The notes beneath the pieces are model-generated. The model worked only from the letters and a program-made list of their open reading frames with translations, made no database searches and was not told where the DNA came from. Source: Intrasporangium oryzae NRRL B-24470 (GTDB lineage: Bacteria; Actinomycetota; Actinomycetes; Actinomycetales; Dermatophilaceae). Taken from it: a DNA stretch of 64,000 nt. Shown one piece after another: positions 55,067 to 64,000 of the stretch (positions within the stretch are counted from its first letter, which is position 1; every line of letters starts with the position of its first letter). The position numbers and the translations under genes were made by a program. The stretch covers positions 62,001 through 126,000 of the forward strand of contig NZ_AWSA01000006.1 of the NCBI RefSeq assembly GCF_000576595.1. Direction: 5' to 3'.

Positions 55067-57289
55067 GTGCAGTCGAGTCCCCCGCCCTCCCCTGTCCTCC
55101 CCGAGCCGACGGCGTCACCCGCCCACCGCACCGCGCTGGCCCGGCTCGGCGGGCTCATCGCCCGCCGTCCCGGGCTCTGGGTCATCGGCTGGGTCGTCGT
55201 CGCGATCACCTGCTTCGCCATCGCCGTCGGAGGGGTGACGGGCGAGTCCCTCTTCGAGCGGCTGCACTCGGGCGCACCAACCGTCGAGTCGGAGTCCTCA
55301 CGGGCTCGCGACGTGATCGAGCAGAGCGAGCCGACCCTCGAGACGCTCACGCTCCAGGTGTCCGGCGCCGACCTTCAGGACCCTGCCGTGGTCAAGGCCG
55401 GTGCTGATGCCACGGTCACGGTGGGGAAGATCCCGGGCGTCAAGGGCGTCAAGTCCCCCCTGCTCAACCCCTCCGGGCTGACGGACCCGTCCGTCGCCCC
55501 GCTCCTCGCCGGCGGCAGCCCCACGGCGGGTGGCTTCGTCACGGTCGTCAACTTCGAGCCCGGGCTGGACAAGGCCGCCCAGGACACCGCCGAGGCACAG
55601 GCGGAGAAGGCACTCCTCGGGGTCGCCGACGCGATGAAGGCCAAGGGCTCGCTCGGCAGCACGAGCAAGGTCATCCACGCCATCACGAGCACGGTCGAGC
55701 GCGATCTCCTCCGCGGCGAGGGCATCGCGCTGCCCCTCACCTTCATCGTCATGCTGTTCGTCTTCGGTGGCTTCATCGCCGCGGGGATGCCGATCGTCGG
55801 CGCCGTCATCGCGATAGGCGGGGCGCTGCTGTCGCTCTTCGCCTTCTCCCACGTCGTCGAGCTCGACGCCACGGTCGTCAACATCGTCACCCTGCTCGGG
55901 CTCGGCCTGTCGATCGACTACGGCCTGCTCACGGTGAGCCGGTTCCGGGAGGAGCTGGCGCACCGCCAGCACCCGGTCCCGACGAAGGAGGAGGTCGCCG
56001 CCGCCGCCGAGCGGACGGTCGCGACCGCCGGTCGCACCGTCCTCTTCTCGGGGCTGACGGTCGCCATCGCACTGTCGGGTCTGCTCATCTTCCAGGCCTC
56101 GATCATGCGGGCCATCGGGGTCGCCGGAGTGAGCGTCGTGCTCGTGGCCATGGTCGTCGCGATCACCCTGATCCCGGCACTCGCCGTCCTGGGTGCCAAG
56201 CGGCTCGCCCGCAAGGCGGTCGAGCCGGTCTCGGACACGGGGATGTTCTCCCGTCTGGCCGTTGCCGTGCAGCGTCGCCCGATCGCCGTGATCCTCGGCA
56301 TCCTCGTCGTGCTCGTGACCCTGGCCCTCCCGACCCTCTCGATGCGCCTCACGTCGTCCGGCACCGAGCTGCTGCCCAAGGACGCCCAGCAGCGCGTCTT
56401 CTTCGAGGACCTCGCCCGCGACTACCCGACGCTGTCCGCACCCGAGGTCACCGTCGTCGCAGGGTCGGGCGACACCGCCGCCGTCACGGCGTGGGCCGGG
56501 CAGTTCAAGGACGACACGGGCGTTGAGTCCGTGACGGTGCGGCCCCTCGGGACGAGCCACCAGGTCGTCGACATCCGGGTCGCCGGGCCGCCGACGTCGG
56601 ACGCTGCGCAGGACCTCGTGACCCGGGTTCGCGAGACGAAGGCGCCCTTCGAGACGCTCACGACGGGCCAGGCCGCGGCCCAGATCGACTTCCTCCAGTC
56701 CATGTCGGACCGCGCGCCGTATGCCGTGGCGCTCGTCGTCCTCGGAACCTTCGTCCTGCTCTTCCTCATGACGGGGTCGGTGGTCATCCCGATCAAGGCC
56801 CTGCTGCTCAACGTCGTCTCCCTCGGCGCTGCGCTCGGCGTCGTCGTCTGGATCTTCCAGGAGGGGCACCTCGAGGGCCTGCTCAACTTCTCGTCGGTCG
56901 GCGCGGTCGAGTCGATGGTCCCGTTCCTCGTCCTCGCGTTCGGGTTCGGCCTGTCGATGGACTACGAGGTCTTCCTGCTCTCGCGGATCACCGAGTTCCA
57001 CCGGGCCGGCCTCGACAACGACCGGGCCGTGTCGCTCGGCCTCCAGCGGAGCGGCCGGATCATCACCTCCGCGGCGCTGCTCATCGTCATCGTCTTCGCC
57101 GGGTTCATCGCCGGTGACATCCTCATCATCAAGCAGATGGGGCTCGCGCTCGTCGCGGCGGTCGTCATCGACGCCACGCTCGTGCGGATGCTGCTCGTTC
57201 CCGCCACGATGACGCTCCTCGGGCGCTGGAACTGGTGGGCGCCGGGTCCCATGCGGCGCTTCCACGACCGCTTCGGGATCACCGAGTGA
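55067..57289 (+). CDS. MMPL family RND transporter
   Basis: A 740-residue inner-membrane transporter with about 12 membrane segments and two large periplasmic domains. The duplicated sequences LGLGLSIDYGLLTVSRFREEL and FGFGLSMDYEVFLLSRITEF carry the conserved acidic membrane residues of proton-driven MMPL proteins, which export lipids or drugs. The GTG at 55067 is preferred over an earlier start that would overlap rarA. Probably co-translated with the following acetyltransferase. Confidence 0.89.
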   Translation: MQSSPPPSPVLPEPTASPAHRTALARLGGLIARRPGLWVIGWVVVAITCFAIAVGGVTGESLFERLHSGAPTVESESSRARDVIEQSEPTLETLTLQVSGADLQDPAVVKAGADATVTVGKIPGVKGVKSPLLNPSGLTDPSVAPLLAGGSPTAGGFVTVVNFEPGLDKAAQDTAEAQAEKALLGVADAMKAKGSLGSTSKVIHAITSTVERDLLRGEGIALPLTFIVMLFVFGGFIAAGMPIVGAVIAIGGALLSLFAFSHVVELDATVVNIVTLLGLGLSIDYGLLTVSRFREELAHRQHPVPTKEEVAAAAERTVATAGRTVLFSGLTVAIALSGLLIFQASIMRAIGVAGVSVVLVAMVVAITLIPALAVLGAKRLARKAVEPVSDTGMFSRLAVAVQRRPIAVILGILVVLVTLALPTLSMRLTSSGTELLPKDAQQRVFFEDLARDYPTLSAPEVTVVAGSGDTAAVTAWAGQFKDDTGVESVTVRPLGTSHQVVDIRVAGPPTSDAAQDLVTRVRETKAPFETLTTGQAAAQIDFLQSMSDRAPYAVALVVLGTFVLLFLMTGSVVIPIKALLLNVVSLGAALGVVVWIFQEGHLEGLLNFSSVGAVESMVPFLVLAFGFGLSMDYEVFLLSRITEFHRAGLDNDRAVSLGLQRSGRIITSAALLIVIVFAGFIAGDILIIKQMGLALVAAVVIDATLVRMLLVPATMTLLGRWNWWAPGPMRRFHDRFGITE

Positions 57290-58062
57290 GCCCGTCCCTG
57301 CTGCGCGAGCGCCACGGCCGCGCAGCCCTTCTGGCGGCGACCGACGACCATCCGTACATCGCCTACGACGTGCCGGACGCCCTCGCCGAGGACTGGTGGG
57401 AGGTCGACGGAGCCGTCGCGTTCCGCCGCCGGCGACAGGCCAGGCCGGTGCTCGCGCTCCTCGGGTCCGACGCGGGTGTCGCGGAGCTCGTCGACCTGCT
57501 GCCCGAGCTGGCGACCCGCTCGGGGGCCCGCGACGGCCGGCGCTCCGCCGTCGGGGTCAGCCTGCCCCAGCACCTCGAGCCGCTCCTGCACCAGCGCTTC
57601 CGCATCGGGGCGGGCGGCGACTGGGAGTGGTTCTACACGACGACCGCGCCTGCCGCCTCGGCCGAGCGCCAGCGCGTCGTGCCGCTCGACGACGTCGCCC
57701 GGCGTGAGGAGGTCGTCGACTTCCTCGCCGAGCACTCGCCCACCGCCGACACGGCGCCCTGTGGCGGCGAGCAGTGGGTCGCCGTCGAGGGCCAGGGAGG
57801 TCGGCTCGCCGCGGTCGCCGCCCTGGGCCGCACCCCGGCCGGTGCACCGCACATCTCGTCCGTGGCCGTCGCCGCGACGCTGAGGGGCCAGGGGCTCGGT
57901 CGGACGATCGTCGGCGCCCTGACGCGCAGCGCCGTCCTCTCCGAGGGCGTGTGCACGCTCGGGATGTACTCCGACAACGCGGTGGCCCGAAACCTCTACC
58001 ACTCGCTCGGCTACGACAACCCGTGCTCATGGGCCAGTCGGGCCGTCGCGCTGAGCGCGTGA
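57286..58062 (+). CDS. GNAT-family N-acetyltransferase
   Basis: A 258-residue protein with an N-terminal domain of unknown kind and a C-terminal GNAT domain (after about residue 130): VAATLRGQGLGRTIVGALT is acetyl-CoA-binding motif A, and YSDNAVARNLYHSLGY is motif B. The substrate is unknown. The GTG start at 57286 overlaps the MMPL stop (GTGA), a coupling that suggests a shared function, such as modifying an exported molecule. Confidence 0.83.
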   Translation: MSPSLLRERHGRAALLAATDDHPYIAYDVPDALAEDWWEVDGAVAFRRRRQARPVLALLGSDAGVAELVDLLPELATRSGARDGRRSAVGVSLPQHLEPLLHQRFRIGAGGDWEWFYTTTAPAASAERQRVVPLDDVARREEVVDFLAEHSPTADTAPCGGEQWVAVEGQGGRLAAVAALGRTPAGAPHISSVAVAATLRGQGLGRTIVGALTRSAVLSEGVCTLGMYSDNAVARNLYHSLGYDNPCSWASRAVALSA

Positions 58063-58087
58063 CGACCCGACCGGACCATGGCGGCAC

Positions 58088-58522
58088 TCAGTCGAGATCG
58101 GTTGCGGCAGTGGGCTTTCCGGGGTGCTGGACTAGGACGATCCAGTTGCCAGAGTTGTCGCGGCACACGGCCTCGGTGCCGTAGGGACGCTGCGACGGGG
58201 GCTGGAGGAACTCGACGCCCTTGCCGCGCAGCTGCTCGTAGGTCCGCTGGCAGTCGTCGACGTCGAGGCCGAGGCCGTTGAGTCCGCCGTCGTCCTGGGC
58301 CCGTTTCATGGCCTCGACCAGCTCGGGCGAGAACGGCGGACCTGGGACCGTGAGGTGCACGGAGATCTCGGGCTGGCTCGGGTGGGCGACGGTGCACCAG
58401 CGGTAGCCGTCACCGAGGGTGATGTCGTCCTTCTCGTCGAACCCGAGGACGTCGGTGTAGAACTTCTTGGACTCGTCGATGTCCGTCACGAAGACGCTGA
58501 CGATGGAGATGTTGGTGATCAT
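58088..58522 (-). CDS. VOC family (glyoxalase-like) protein
   Basis: A 144-residue protein with the two beta-alpha-beta-beta-beta modules of the vicinal oxygen chelate superfamily: VSVFVTDIDESKKFYTDVLGFDEKDD and the second DVDDCQRTYEQLRGKGVEFLQPP. Members are glyoxalases, dioxygenases or antibiotic-binding proteins; no metal-ligand assignment is firm. It follows the AraC-type regulator after nine bases, a pairing common in actinobacteria. Confidence 0.87.
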   Translation of the reverse strand: MITNISIVSVFVTDIDESKKFYTDVLGFDEKDDITLGDGYRWCTVAHPSQPEISVHLTVPGPPFSPELVEAMKRAQDDGGLNGLGLDVDDCQRTYEQLRGKGVEFLQPPSQRPYGTEAVCRDNSGNWIVLVQHPGKPTAATDLD

Positions 58523-58531
58523 GCGACCACG

Positions 58532-58981
58532 CTAGGAGCGCGCCTTGCCCTCGCGCTTCTCCTCGATTGCGGACCGTTCGGCGAGTCCCCACATGAAGAC
58601 GTAGCAACCGGGGATCCGCGGGGCGCCCGTCGCCGCCCACCGCGCCTGGAAGTCGCTCGGGCTCTCGCCCACGACCGCCCGGAACCGGCTGCTGAACGAG
58701 CCGAGGCTCGTGAAGCCCACGGCGTGGCACACCTCCGTCACCGTGAGGTTGGTGGCGCGCAGCAGGTCTTGTGCGCGCTCGATCCGCCGCCTCGAGACGT
58801 ACTCCGCCGGAGTGACTCCGTAGGTCACCTTGAAGAGCCGGAGGAAGTGGTACTTCGAGAGCCCAGCCGCGGCGGCCAGCCGGTCGAGGTCGAGCGGTTC
58901 GGCGTACTCCCGGTCGGCGAGGTCGCGCGCCCGTCGCAGGTGGACGAGCACGTCACCGGGGGCTCTCGAGATCGACGTCAC
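58532..58981 (-). CDS. AraC-family transcriptional regulator
   Basis: A 149-residue regulator consisting mainly of the DNA-binding domain: the first helix-turn-helix DLDRLAAAAGLSKYHFLRLFK and the second TVTEVCHAVGFTSLGSFSSRF. There is no N-terminal ligand domain, so an effector may bind to the C-terminal tail or it may respond to a partner. It is adjacent to the VOC gene on the same strand, which it may control. GTG at 58981 is chosen by its AGGA site at seven bases; 58984 and 59017 are alternatives. Confidence 0.85.
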   Translation of the reverse strand: MTSISRAPGDVLVHLRRARDLADREYAEPLDLDRLAAAAGLSKYHFLRLFKVTYGVTPAEYVSRRRIERAQDLLRATNLTVTEVCHAVGFTSLGSFSSRFRAVVGESPSDFQARWAATGAPRIPGCYVFMWGLAERSAIEEKREGKARS

Positions 58982-59029
58982 CACCTCATCCTGCCCTCCC
59001 CGGGCGCCGGTGGGCACTCAGCCCCGGAC

Positions 59030-59071
59030 GGACGTATGCCGCCCACCCAGCGGGGTGAGCGGCATACGTCC
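59030..59071 (-). terminator. Terminator hairpin after aspS built from two inverted CGGCATAC copies
   Basis: GGACGTATGCCGC (59030-59042) and GCGGCATACGTCC (59059-59071) form a perfect 13-bp stem, with an inner CACCC/GGGTG stem. It starts 14 bases past the aspS stop. The two octamer copies make up most of each arm. No U-tract. Confidence 0.8.
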
Positions 59072-59085
59072 GCGGGTGGCTGGAT

Positions 59086-60918
59086 TCAGACCGCCGGCGC
59101 CTCCTGGGCAGCGGGCGCCGGCTCGCGCTCACCGCCGCGGGGCTCTGGCGTGGCGTCGACGCCGGCCTCCTTGCGCTGCTCCGCCGTGATCGGCGCCGGG
59201 GCGGACGTGAGCGGGTCGAAGCCGCCGCCCGACTTGGGGAAGGCGATGACGTCACGGATCGAGTCGGTCTTCGCGAGGAGCGCGACGATGCGGTCCCAGC
59301 CGAACGCGATGCCGCCGTGCGGCGGGGCGCCGTAGGCGAAGGCGTCGAGGAGGAAGCCGAACTTCTCCTGGGCCTCCTCGTGCGAGATCCCCATGACCTT
59401 GAAGACGCGCTCCTGGACGTCGCGGCGGTGGATACGGATCGAGCCCCCGCCGATCTCGTTGCCGTTGCAGACGATGTCGTAGGCGTACGCGAGCGCCGAT
59501 CCGGGGTCGGTGTCGAAGGTGTCGACGAACTCGGGCTTCGGCGACGTGAACGCGTGGTGCACGGCCGTCCACGCGCTGTAGCCGAGGGCGACGTCGCCCG
59601 AGGCGGTGGCGTCGGCCGCCGGCTCGAAGAGCGGGGCGTCGACGACCCAGAGGAAGCTCCAGGCGTCCTCGTCGATGAGGTCGCACCGTCGGCCGATCTC
59701 GAGGCGGGCCGCCCCGAGCAGCGCACGCGACGCCTTGGCCGTGCCGGCGGCGAAGAAGATGCAGTCGCCCGGCCGGGCCCCGACGTGCGCCGCGAGGCCG
59801 GCTCGCTCGGCGTCGCTGAGGTTCTTGGCGACCGGGCCGCCGAGCTCGCCGTCCTCCTGGACGAGGACGTAGGCCAGGCCCTTGGCCCCGCGCTGCTTGG
59901 CCCACTCCTGCCACGCGTCGAGCTGCTTGCGCGGCTGGGATGCGCCACCCGGCATGACGACGGCACCGACGTACTCAGACTGGAACACGCGGAAGGTCGT
60001 GTCCGCGAAGTACTCGGTGCACTCCACGAGCTCCTGGCCGAAGCGCAGGTCGGGCTTGTCGGAGCCGTAGCGGGCCATCGCCTCGGTGTAGGTCATGCGC
60101 TGGAACGGCGTCGTCAGCTCGACGCCGATGAGCTTCCAGATCGCCGAGATGAGCGCCTCTCCGAGCTCCATGATGTCGTCCTGGTCGACGAAGGACATCT
60201 CGATGTCGAGCTGGGTGAACTCCGGCTGGCGGTCGGCACGAAAGTCCTCGTCGCGGTAGCAGCGGGCGATCTGGTAGTAGCGCTCCATGCCGGCGACCAT
60301 GAGCAGCTGCTTGAACAGCTGAGGGCTCTGCGGCAGGGCGTACCAGCTGCCCGGGGCGAGTCGCGCGGGCACAAGGAAGTCGCGTGCGCCCTCGGGAGTC
60401 GAGCGGGTCAGGGTCGGGGTCTCGATCTCGACGAAGTCGCGAGCGCCGAGGACGCTGCGGGCGGCGGCGTTGACCTTGGACCGCAGCCGGATCGCCGAGC
60501 CGGCCGAGCTCGCGCCGGGACGGCGCAGGTCGAGGTAGCGGTGCTTGAGGCGGGCCTCCTCGCCGACGGTGACCCGCTCGTCGATCTGGAAGGGCAGCGG
60601 GGCGGCCGGGTTGAGCACCTCGAGGTCGCTGACGATGACCTCGATCTCGCCGGTGGGCAGCTCGGGGTTGGCGTTGCCCTCGGGGCGCAGGCGCACCTCG
60701 CCGGTCACCTTGACGCAGTACTCGTTGCGGACGTCGTGCGCGCCCCCCTCGGCGAGGACCTCGTCGCGGGCGACGACCTGGGCGACTCCCGAGGCGTCGC
60801 GCAGGTCGAGGAAGGCGACGCCACCGTGGTCTCGACGCCGGGCCACCCAGCCGGTGAGGGTGACGATCTGGCCTGCGTGGTCGGCACGCAGGGTGCCGGC
60901 CTCGTGAGTGCGGAGCAC
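59086..60918 (-). CDS. aspS: Aspartyl-tRNA synthetase
   Basis: Charges tRNA-Asp. The 610 residues have the bacterial architecture: an N-terminal OB-fold ([26 protein letters not shown]), the class II core with [25 protein letters not shown] (motif 2) and [13 protein letters not shown] (motif 3), and the GAD insertion. The GTG at 60918 follows GGAAGGA closely. A Pro/Glu/Ala-rich tail ends the protein. Whether it also charges tRNA-Asn is not visible. Confidence 0.97.
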   Translation of the reverse strand: MLRTHEAGTLRADHAGQIVTLTGWVARRRDHGGVAFLDLRDASGVAQVVARDEVLAEGGAHDVRNEYCVKVTGEVRLRPEGNANPELPTGEIEVIVSDLEVLNPAAPLPFQIDERVTVGEEARLKHRYLDLRRPGASSAGSAIRLRSKVNAAARSVLGARDFVEIETPTLTRSTPEGARDFLVPARLAPGSWYALPQSPQLFKQLLMVAGMERYYQIARCYRDEDFRADRQPEFTQLDIEMSFVDQDDIMELGEALISAIWKLIGVELTTPFQRMTYTEAMARYGSDKPDLRFGQELVECTEYFADTTFRVFQSEYVGAVVMPGGASQPRKQLDAWQEWAKQRGAKGLAYVLVQEDGELGGPVAKNLSDAERAGLAAHVGARPGDCIFFAAGTAKASRALLGAARLEIGRRCDLIDEDAWSFLWVVDAPLFEPAADATASGDVALGYSAWTAVHHAFTSPKPEFVDTFDTDPGSALAYAYDIVCNGNEIGGGSIRIHRRDVQERVFKVMGISHEEAQEKFGFLLDAFAYGAPPHGGIAFGWDRIVALLAKTDSIRDVIAFPKSGGGFDPLTSAPAPITAEQRKEAGVDATPEPRGGEREPAPAAQEAPAV

Positions 60919-61045
60919 GGAGGATCCTTCCGGGTGCGAGATGGTGGTGCGGTGCGGCCTCCTGGGGCCACGACCGGGCCCGGGCTGGCGGGCACCGACC
61001 CCCAATCCTACGGTGTGCGGTTCGGGGCTCGCGCCACGCAGCCCG

Positions 61046-61051
61046 TAGACT
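61046..61051 (+). promoter_or_regulatory. -10 box of the acyltransferase gene
   Basis: TAGACT lies eight bases before the GTG start, so the transcript would begin at or next to the start codon (leaderless). A -35 box is weak; TTCGGG at 61021 is the nearest. Confidence 0.4.
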
Positions 61052-61059
61052 CTGCCTGC

Positions 61060-62178
61060 GTGCAGCACTCCCGAAACCGAGACCTTGACGGCGTCCGCGG
61101 ACTCGCGGTCCTCCTCGTCGTCGCCGCCCACGCGGGGTTGCCCGTCCGCTGGGGGGGCCTCTCCGGGGTGACCCTCTTCTTCGTGCTCTCCGGATACCTC
61201 ATCACGAGCCTGCTCGTCCGCGAGCACGACCGCTACGGCGCGATCAGCCTCTGGCGCTTCTGGGGACGGCGGGCCCTGCGGCTCCTGCCCGCACTTCTCC
61301 TGCTCCTCGCCGCCGTGCCGGTCCTCCTTGCGCTGACCGACCCGGGCCACCTTGCGGCATACCCGTGGCAGGCCCTCGCCTCGCTGCTCTACGTCGGCAA
61401 CTACGTGCGCATCGCGGGACACGACCTCGGCGTCCTCAACCACCTGTGGTCGCTCTCGGTCGAGGAGCAGTTCTACGTGGTCTGGCCCACGGTCTTCGTC
61501 GTCGTCGTCACGTGGTTCCGGGCCCGGGCCCTCAGCATCGTGCTCGCGCTGGCCGGCGGCGCGACGTTCTACAGCGTGTGGACCAAGGGCGCGGCGATCC
61601 GCCTCGACGTCGCCACCGAGACCAACGCGTTCGCGCTCCTGCTCGGCGCCTCGCTCGCCCTGGCGCTCGCCGAGCTGGGCCGGCGCGAGATCGCCCTCCC
61701 GCACGCGAGCCCCCTCTTCCCGTTCCTCGTCCTCGTCGCCCTGTCGGCGTTCCCGGGGCACAGCATGGAGGTCGACCACGAGCTCTTCCGTCCCCTCGGT
61801 GCCGTCTTCGCCGTGGTCGCCCTCTGGCTCGTGTATGCCGCCGTGTCGGGCCATGCGCGCCTCGTCGGGTCCCGCTTCATGGTCTTCTTCGGGACGATCA
61901 GCTACGCGTTCTACCTCTGGCACCAGGCACTCATCAACTCCCGGCTGCTCGGGGCTCACACCCTCGGACGCAACCTCGTCCTCGTGGCGGTGGCCGTCGT
62001 CGTCGCGTGGCTCTCGTGGGTTCTCGTGGAGCGGCCCACCGGTCGGCTGAGGAGCCGGCTGCGCCTCGACGAGCCGTCCGGGCGCCAGGCGGCCGCCCTC
62101 GCCGCGCGAGCGCAGGCGCAGGCGCAGGCGACCGCTGGGACCGGGATGCGGTCGGCCGCGCCCGCTGCATCGCCCTGA
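61060..62178 (+). CDS. Acyltransferase 3 family membrane protein (OafA/YrhL type)
   Basis: A 372-residue multi-pass membrane protein that transfers acyl groups to sugars or cell-wall polymers. Family motifs are [35 protein letters not shown] and [14 protein letters not shown] at the start, and [16 protein letters not shown] in the middle. The acceptor is unknown. The C-terminal tail is Ala/Gln-rich. It is divergent from aspS and its open frame upstream has no homology before the GTG at 61060. Confidence 0.88.
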   Translation: MQHSRNRDLDGVRGLAVLLVVAAHAGLPVRWGGLSGVTLFFVLSGYLITSLLVREHDRYGAISLWRFWGRRALRLLPALLLLLAAVPVLLALTDPGHLAAYPWQALASLLYVGNYVRIAGHDLGVLNHLWSLSVEEQFYVVWPTVFVVVVTWFRARALSIVLALAGGATFYSVWTKGAAIRLDVATETNAFALLLGASLALALAELGRREIALPHASPLFPFLVLVALSAFPGHSMEVDHELFRPLGAVFAVVALWLVYAAVSGHARLVGSRFMVFFGTISYAFYLWHQALINSRLLGAHTLGRNLVLVAVAVVVAWLSWVLVERPTGRLRSRLRLDEPSGRQAAALAARAQAQAQATAGTGMRSAAPAASP

Positions 62179-62222
62179 CGTCAGGTTCTCCGTGCGCGTC
62201 CGCGAGGCCCAGAGCGCCCCAA

Positions 62223-62238
62223 CGCGCCTCCAGGCGCG
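62223..62238. terminator. Hairpin between convergent acyltransferase and LysR genes
   Basis: CGCGCC and GGCGCG form a 6-bp stem with a 4-nt loop, ending one base from the LysR stop. It could serve both directions. Confidence 0.4.
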
Positions 62239-62239
62239 C

Positions 62240-63154
62240 CTAGACCGCGGTGAGGTCTCGGGAGGCCTCCGCCGCAAGCGCCTCGACGGCTGCCGCGAGC
62301 GCCGGGCTGGCCGTCATGGTGCCGCGCCAGACGAGGCTCACGGTGCGTTCCGACACCGGTTTCACGATCGGGACGGCGACGACACCGTCCGGCAGCGGTC
62401 CACGGCCGAGCCGCGGCACCAGGGCGATAGCCTCACCGTTCGCGACGAGCGCGACGTGCGTGGCGAACTCGAGTGCGACGTGGGCGATGCGCGGGGCCCG
62501 GCCGACATCGGCATACATCTTCTGCAGCCACTGATGACAGATCGAGCCGGGTGCCACGCTCGCCCAGGCCTCGTCGAGGACGTCGGTGACCGCGATGGTG
62601 GTGCGTGCCGCAAGTGGATGGTCCGCGTGCACCAGCACGTCGGCGCGGTCCCGGCCGAGGTGGCGCACCTCGAGGTGGTCCGGGATGGCGAGCGGGAGGG
62701 GCTCCCAGTTGTGGACGAGAGCGAGGTCGTGGGTTCCGGCCGCGACGGCGTCGACGGCATCCCACGGGTCGATCTCGTCGGGCCGGAGCACGACGCCCGG
62801 CGCGGCCCGCCGCAGGGTGCCGATCGCGCCAACGACGAGACCCCGGTAGGCGGTGGCGAAGGTCGCGAGCCGGACCGTGCCTGCGGTCTCGCCGGAGGCC
62901 CGATGGAGGCGGGCCTCGAGGCGCTCCATCCTCGAGAGCAGGTCGCGCGCCGAGTCGCAGAGCGTGCGCCCCGACTCGGTGAGCAGCACGCCGCGGCCGT
63001 GGCGCTCGAGGAGCTGGACGCCGGTCTGGGCCTCGAGCCGCTTGATCTGCTGTGACACGGCGCTCGGCGTGTAGTCGAGAGCGGTGGCCGCGGCGCCCAC
63101 CGAGCCCAGCTGCTCGACGGCGACGAGGGACCGGAGGGCGATCGGGTCGATCAT
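62240..63154 (-). CDS. LysR-family transcriptional regulator
   Basis: A 304-residue regulator: an N-terminal winged helix ([39 protein letters not shown]) followed by the effector-binding domain (from about residue 90). ATG at 63154 is chosen for the canonical LysR start IDPIALRSL. It is divergent from the EamA transporter, which it likely controls from the shared 139-base intergenic region. The effector is unknown. Confidence 0.9.
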   Translation of the reverse strand: MIDPIALRSLVAVEQLGSVGAAATALDYTPSAVSQQIKRLEAQTGVQLLERHGRGVLLTESGRTLCDSARDLLSRMERLEARLHRASGETAGTVRLATFATAYRGLVVGAIGTLRRAAPGVVLRPDEIDPWDAVDAVAAGTHDLALVHNWEPLPLAIPDHLEVRHLGRDRADVLVHADHPLAARTTIAVTDVLDEAWASVAPGSICHQWLQKMYADVGRAPRIAHVALEFATHVALVANGEAIALVPRLGRGPLPDGVVAVPIVKPVSERTVSLVWRGTMTASPALAAAVEALAAEASRDLTAV

Positions 63155-63293
63155 GAAGCGATGGTACACATTGAGACATCGGATTGTTTGATGGACGTGA
63201 ACGGTTCGGCGCGTCCACCATGGAGGTCACCGCCCCGGGGGTCCGTGCGCCGGACCCACGGCGTCCCACTCCCCGAAGAGATCGAGACCTCTG

Positions 63294-64000
63294 ATGCGCC
63301 CTCGTGACACCGCCCTCGCCGTCCTCGTCGCGTTTCTCTGGGGCACGAACTTCATCGCCATCAGCGCCGGACTCGAGTCCGTCCCGCCGTTCCTCTTCCT
63401 CGCGATGCGCTTCCTCTGCGTCTGCGTCCCCGCCGTCTTGTTCGTCCGACGACCCGCACTCCCGTGGCGGGACCTGGCCCTCATCGGCGCGTTCACGAGC
63501 CTCGGACAGTTCGGCCTGATGTATCTCGCGCTCCACCTCGGCATGCCGCCGGGCCTCACCTCGCTCGTCCTCCAGGCCCAGGTGCTCTTCACCGTGGTGA
63601 TCGCGGCGGTGTGGCTCCGCGAGCGCCCCTCGGCGCGGCAGCGCCTCGGCGTCGCGCTCGGGGGCGCGGGTCTGCTGACGATCGCCGTCGGACGAGGCCT
63701 CTCCGCACCCGTCCTGCCGCTCGTCGTCCTCGTTCTCGCGGCGGTCTCGTGGGCCGTCGGCAACGTCCTCACCCGGAGAGCCGGACCCGTCTCGGGCATC
63801 GGAGTCACGGTGTGGTCCGGCCTTGTCGTGCCGCTCCCGGCGCTCGCCCTGTCCCTGGGTATCGAAGGTCCCGAGGCGATCGGGCGGGCCCTGACCGGGC
63901 TGCCCTGGCAGGCGGTGGTGTCGACCCTCTACACCGCCGGCCTGTCCTCGCTCGTCGGCTACGGCCTCTGGAACACCCTGCTCGCGCGCCACCCCGTCGC
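63294..64000 (+). CDS. EamA/DMT-family transporter (3' end outside the window)
   Basis: Reads open from ATG 63294 to the window end, 235 codons, so the C-terminus is missing. The N-terminus RPRDTALAVLVAFLWGTNFIAI and the helix-rich pattern, with a second EamA repeat beginning near VLPLVVLVLAAVSWAVGNVLTRRAG (residue 141), identify a drug/metabolite exporter. Amino-acid or metabolite efflux is typical. Divergent from the LysR gene. Confidence 0.88.
   Translation, partial: MRPRDTALAVLVAFLWGTNFIAISAGLESVPPFLFLAMRFLCVCVPAVLFVRRPALPWRDLALIGAFTSLGQFGLMYLALHLGMPPGLTSLVLQAQVLFTVVIAAVWLRERPSARQRLGVALGGAGLLTIAVGRGLSAPVLPLVVLVLAAVSWAVGNVLTRRAGPVSGIGVTVWSGLVVPLPALALSLGIEGPEAIGRALTGLPWQAVVSTLYTAGLSSLVGYGLWNTLLARHPV

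Noticed and set aside
59317-61059. Upstream extension of the acyltransferase frame (opposite aspS)
   Set aside because: The frame is open by composition only. Acyltransferase homology starts at the GTG at 61060, next to a -10 box.

Overview
This window looks like chromosomal core DNA of a very GC-rich Gram-positive bacterium in the Actinomycetota. The evidence is the strong G/C preference at third codon positions, the many GTG starts, the actinobacterial integration host factor (mIHF), a PriA without helicase motifs, and a gene order (alaS-ruvX-mltG-aro-efp-nusB-pyr-mihF-gmk-rpoZ-coaBC-metK-priA-def-fmt-rsmB-rpe-rib-his) that is conserved across actinobacteria. Micrococcales, perhaps an Intrasporangiaceae/Dermatophilaceae-type organism, is my best guess; this is inference from gene order. 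No rRNA or tRNA genes, CRISPR array, prophage or insertion sequence was seen.

Layout. 1-2.2 kb: a P-loop kinase, an MFS exporter and a cupin protein. 2.2-8.95 kb (minus strand): a riboflavin operon, ribM-ribD-ribE-ribBA-ribH, continuing into hisE-hisG, a PH-domain membrane protein and a flavin reductase, all behind an FMN riboswitch. 9-13.5 kb: rpe, a dienelactone-hydrolase-like protein on the plus strand, then rsmB, fmt and def. 13.6-16.8 kb: an accessory pair (ArsR-type regulator plus MFS exporter) and a saccharopine-dehydrogenase-like oxidoreductase. 16.9-23.4 kb: priA, metK, coaBC, rpoZ, gmk, mihF and a small lipoprotein. 23.5-33.8 kb: the complete pyrimidine operon pyrR-pyrB-pyrC-carA-carB-pyrK-pyrD-pyrF, with a PyrR-binding-loop motif just ahead of the pyrR ribosome binding site. 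34-35 kb: nusB and efp. 35.2-37.3 kb (plus strand): a HelD-family RNA polymerase-associated ATPase. 37.3-46.8 kb: the shikimate pathway genes aroQ, aroB, aroK, aroC and aroE, with a prepilin peptidase, mltG, ruvX and alaS, nearly all overlapping by 4-8 bases. 47.1-53.4 kb: a five-gene oligopeptide ABC transporter operon. 53.6-58.1 kb: rarA and a divergent MMPL transporter-acetyltransferase pair. 58.1-64 kb: a VOC protein, an AraC-type regulator, aspS, a membrane acyltransferase, a LysR regulator and a divergent EamA transporter cut by the window end.

The window is dominated by long minus-strand operons in which consecutive genes share ATGA or GTGA stop/start overlaps, implying translational coupling. 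Operon ends carry GC-rich hairpins without U-tracts.

The most unusual signal is the non-palindromic octamer CGGCATAC. I count it about 37 times on both strands, inside genes and in intergenic regions, and once as an inverted pair forming a terminator-like hairpin after aspS. Other notable structures are competing hairpins over the ribM ribosome binding site, a leaderless arsR promoter flanked by an 11-bp inverted repeat, a possible alaS leader peptide behind a perfect 15-bp hairpin, and two 11-bp tandem repeats that place TGA stops in all three frames at gene ends.
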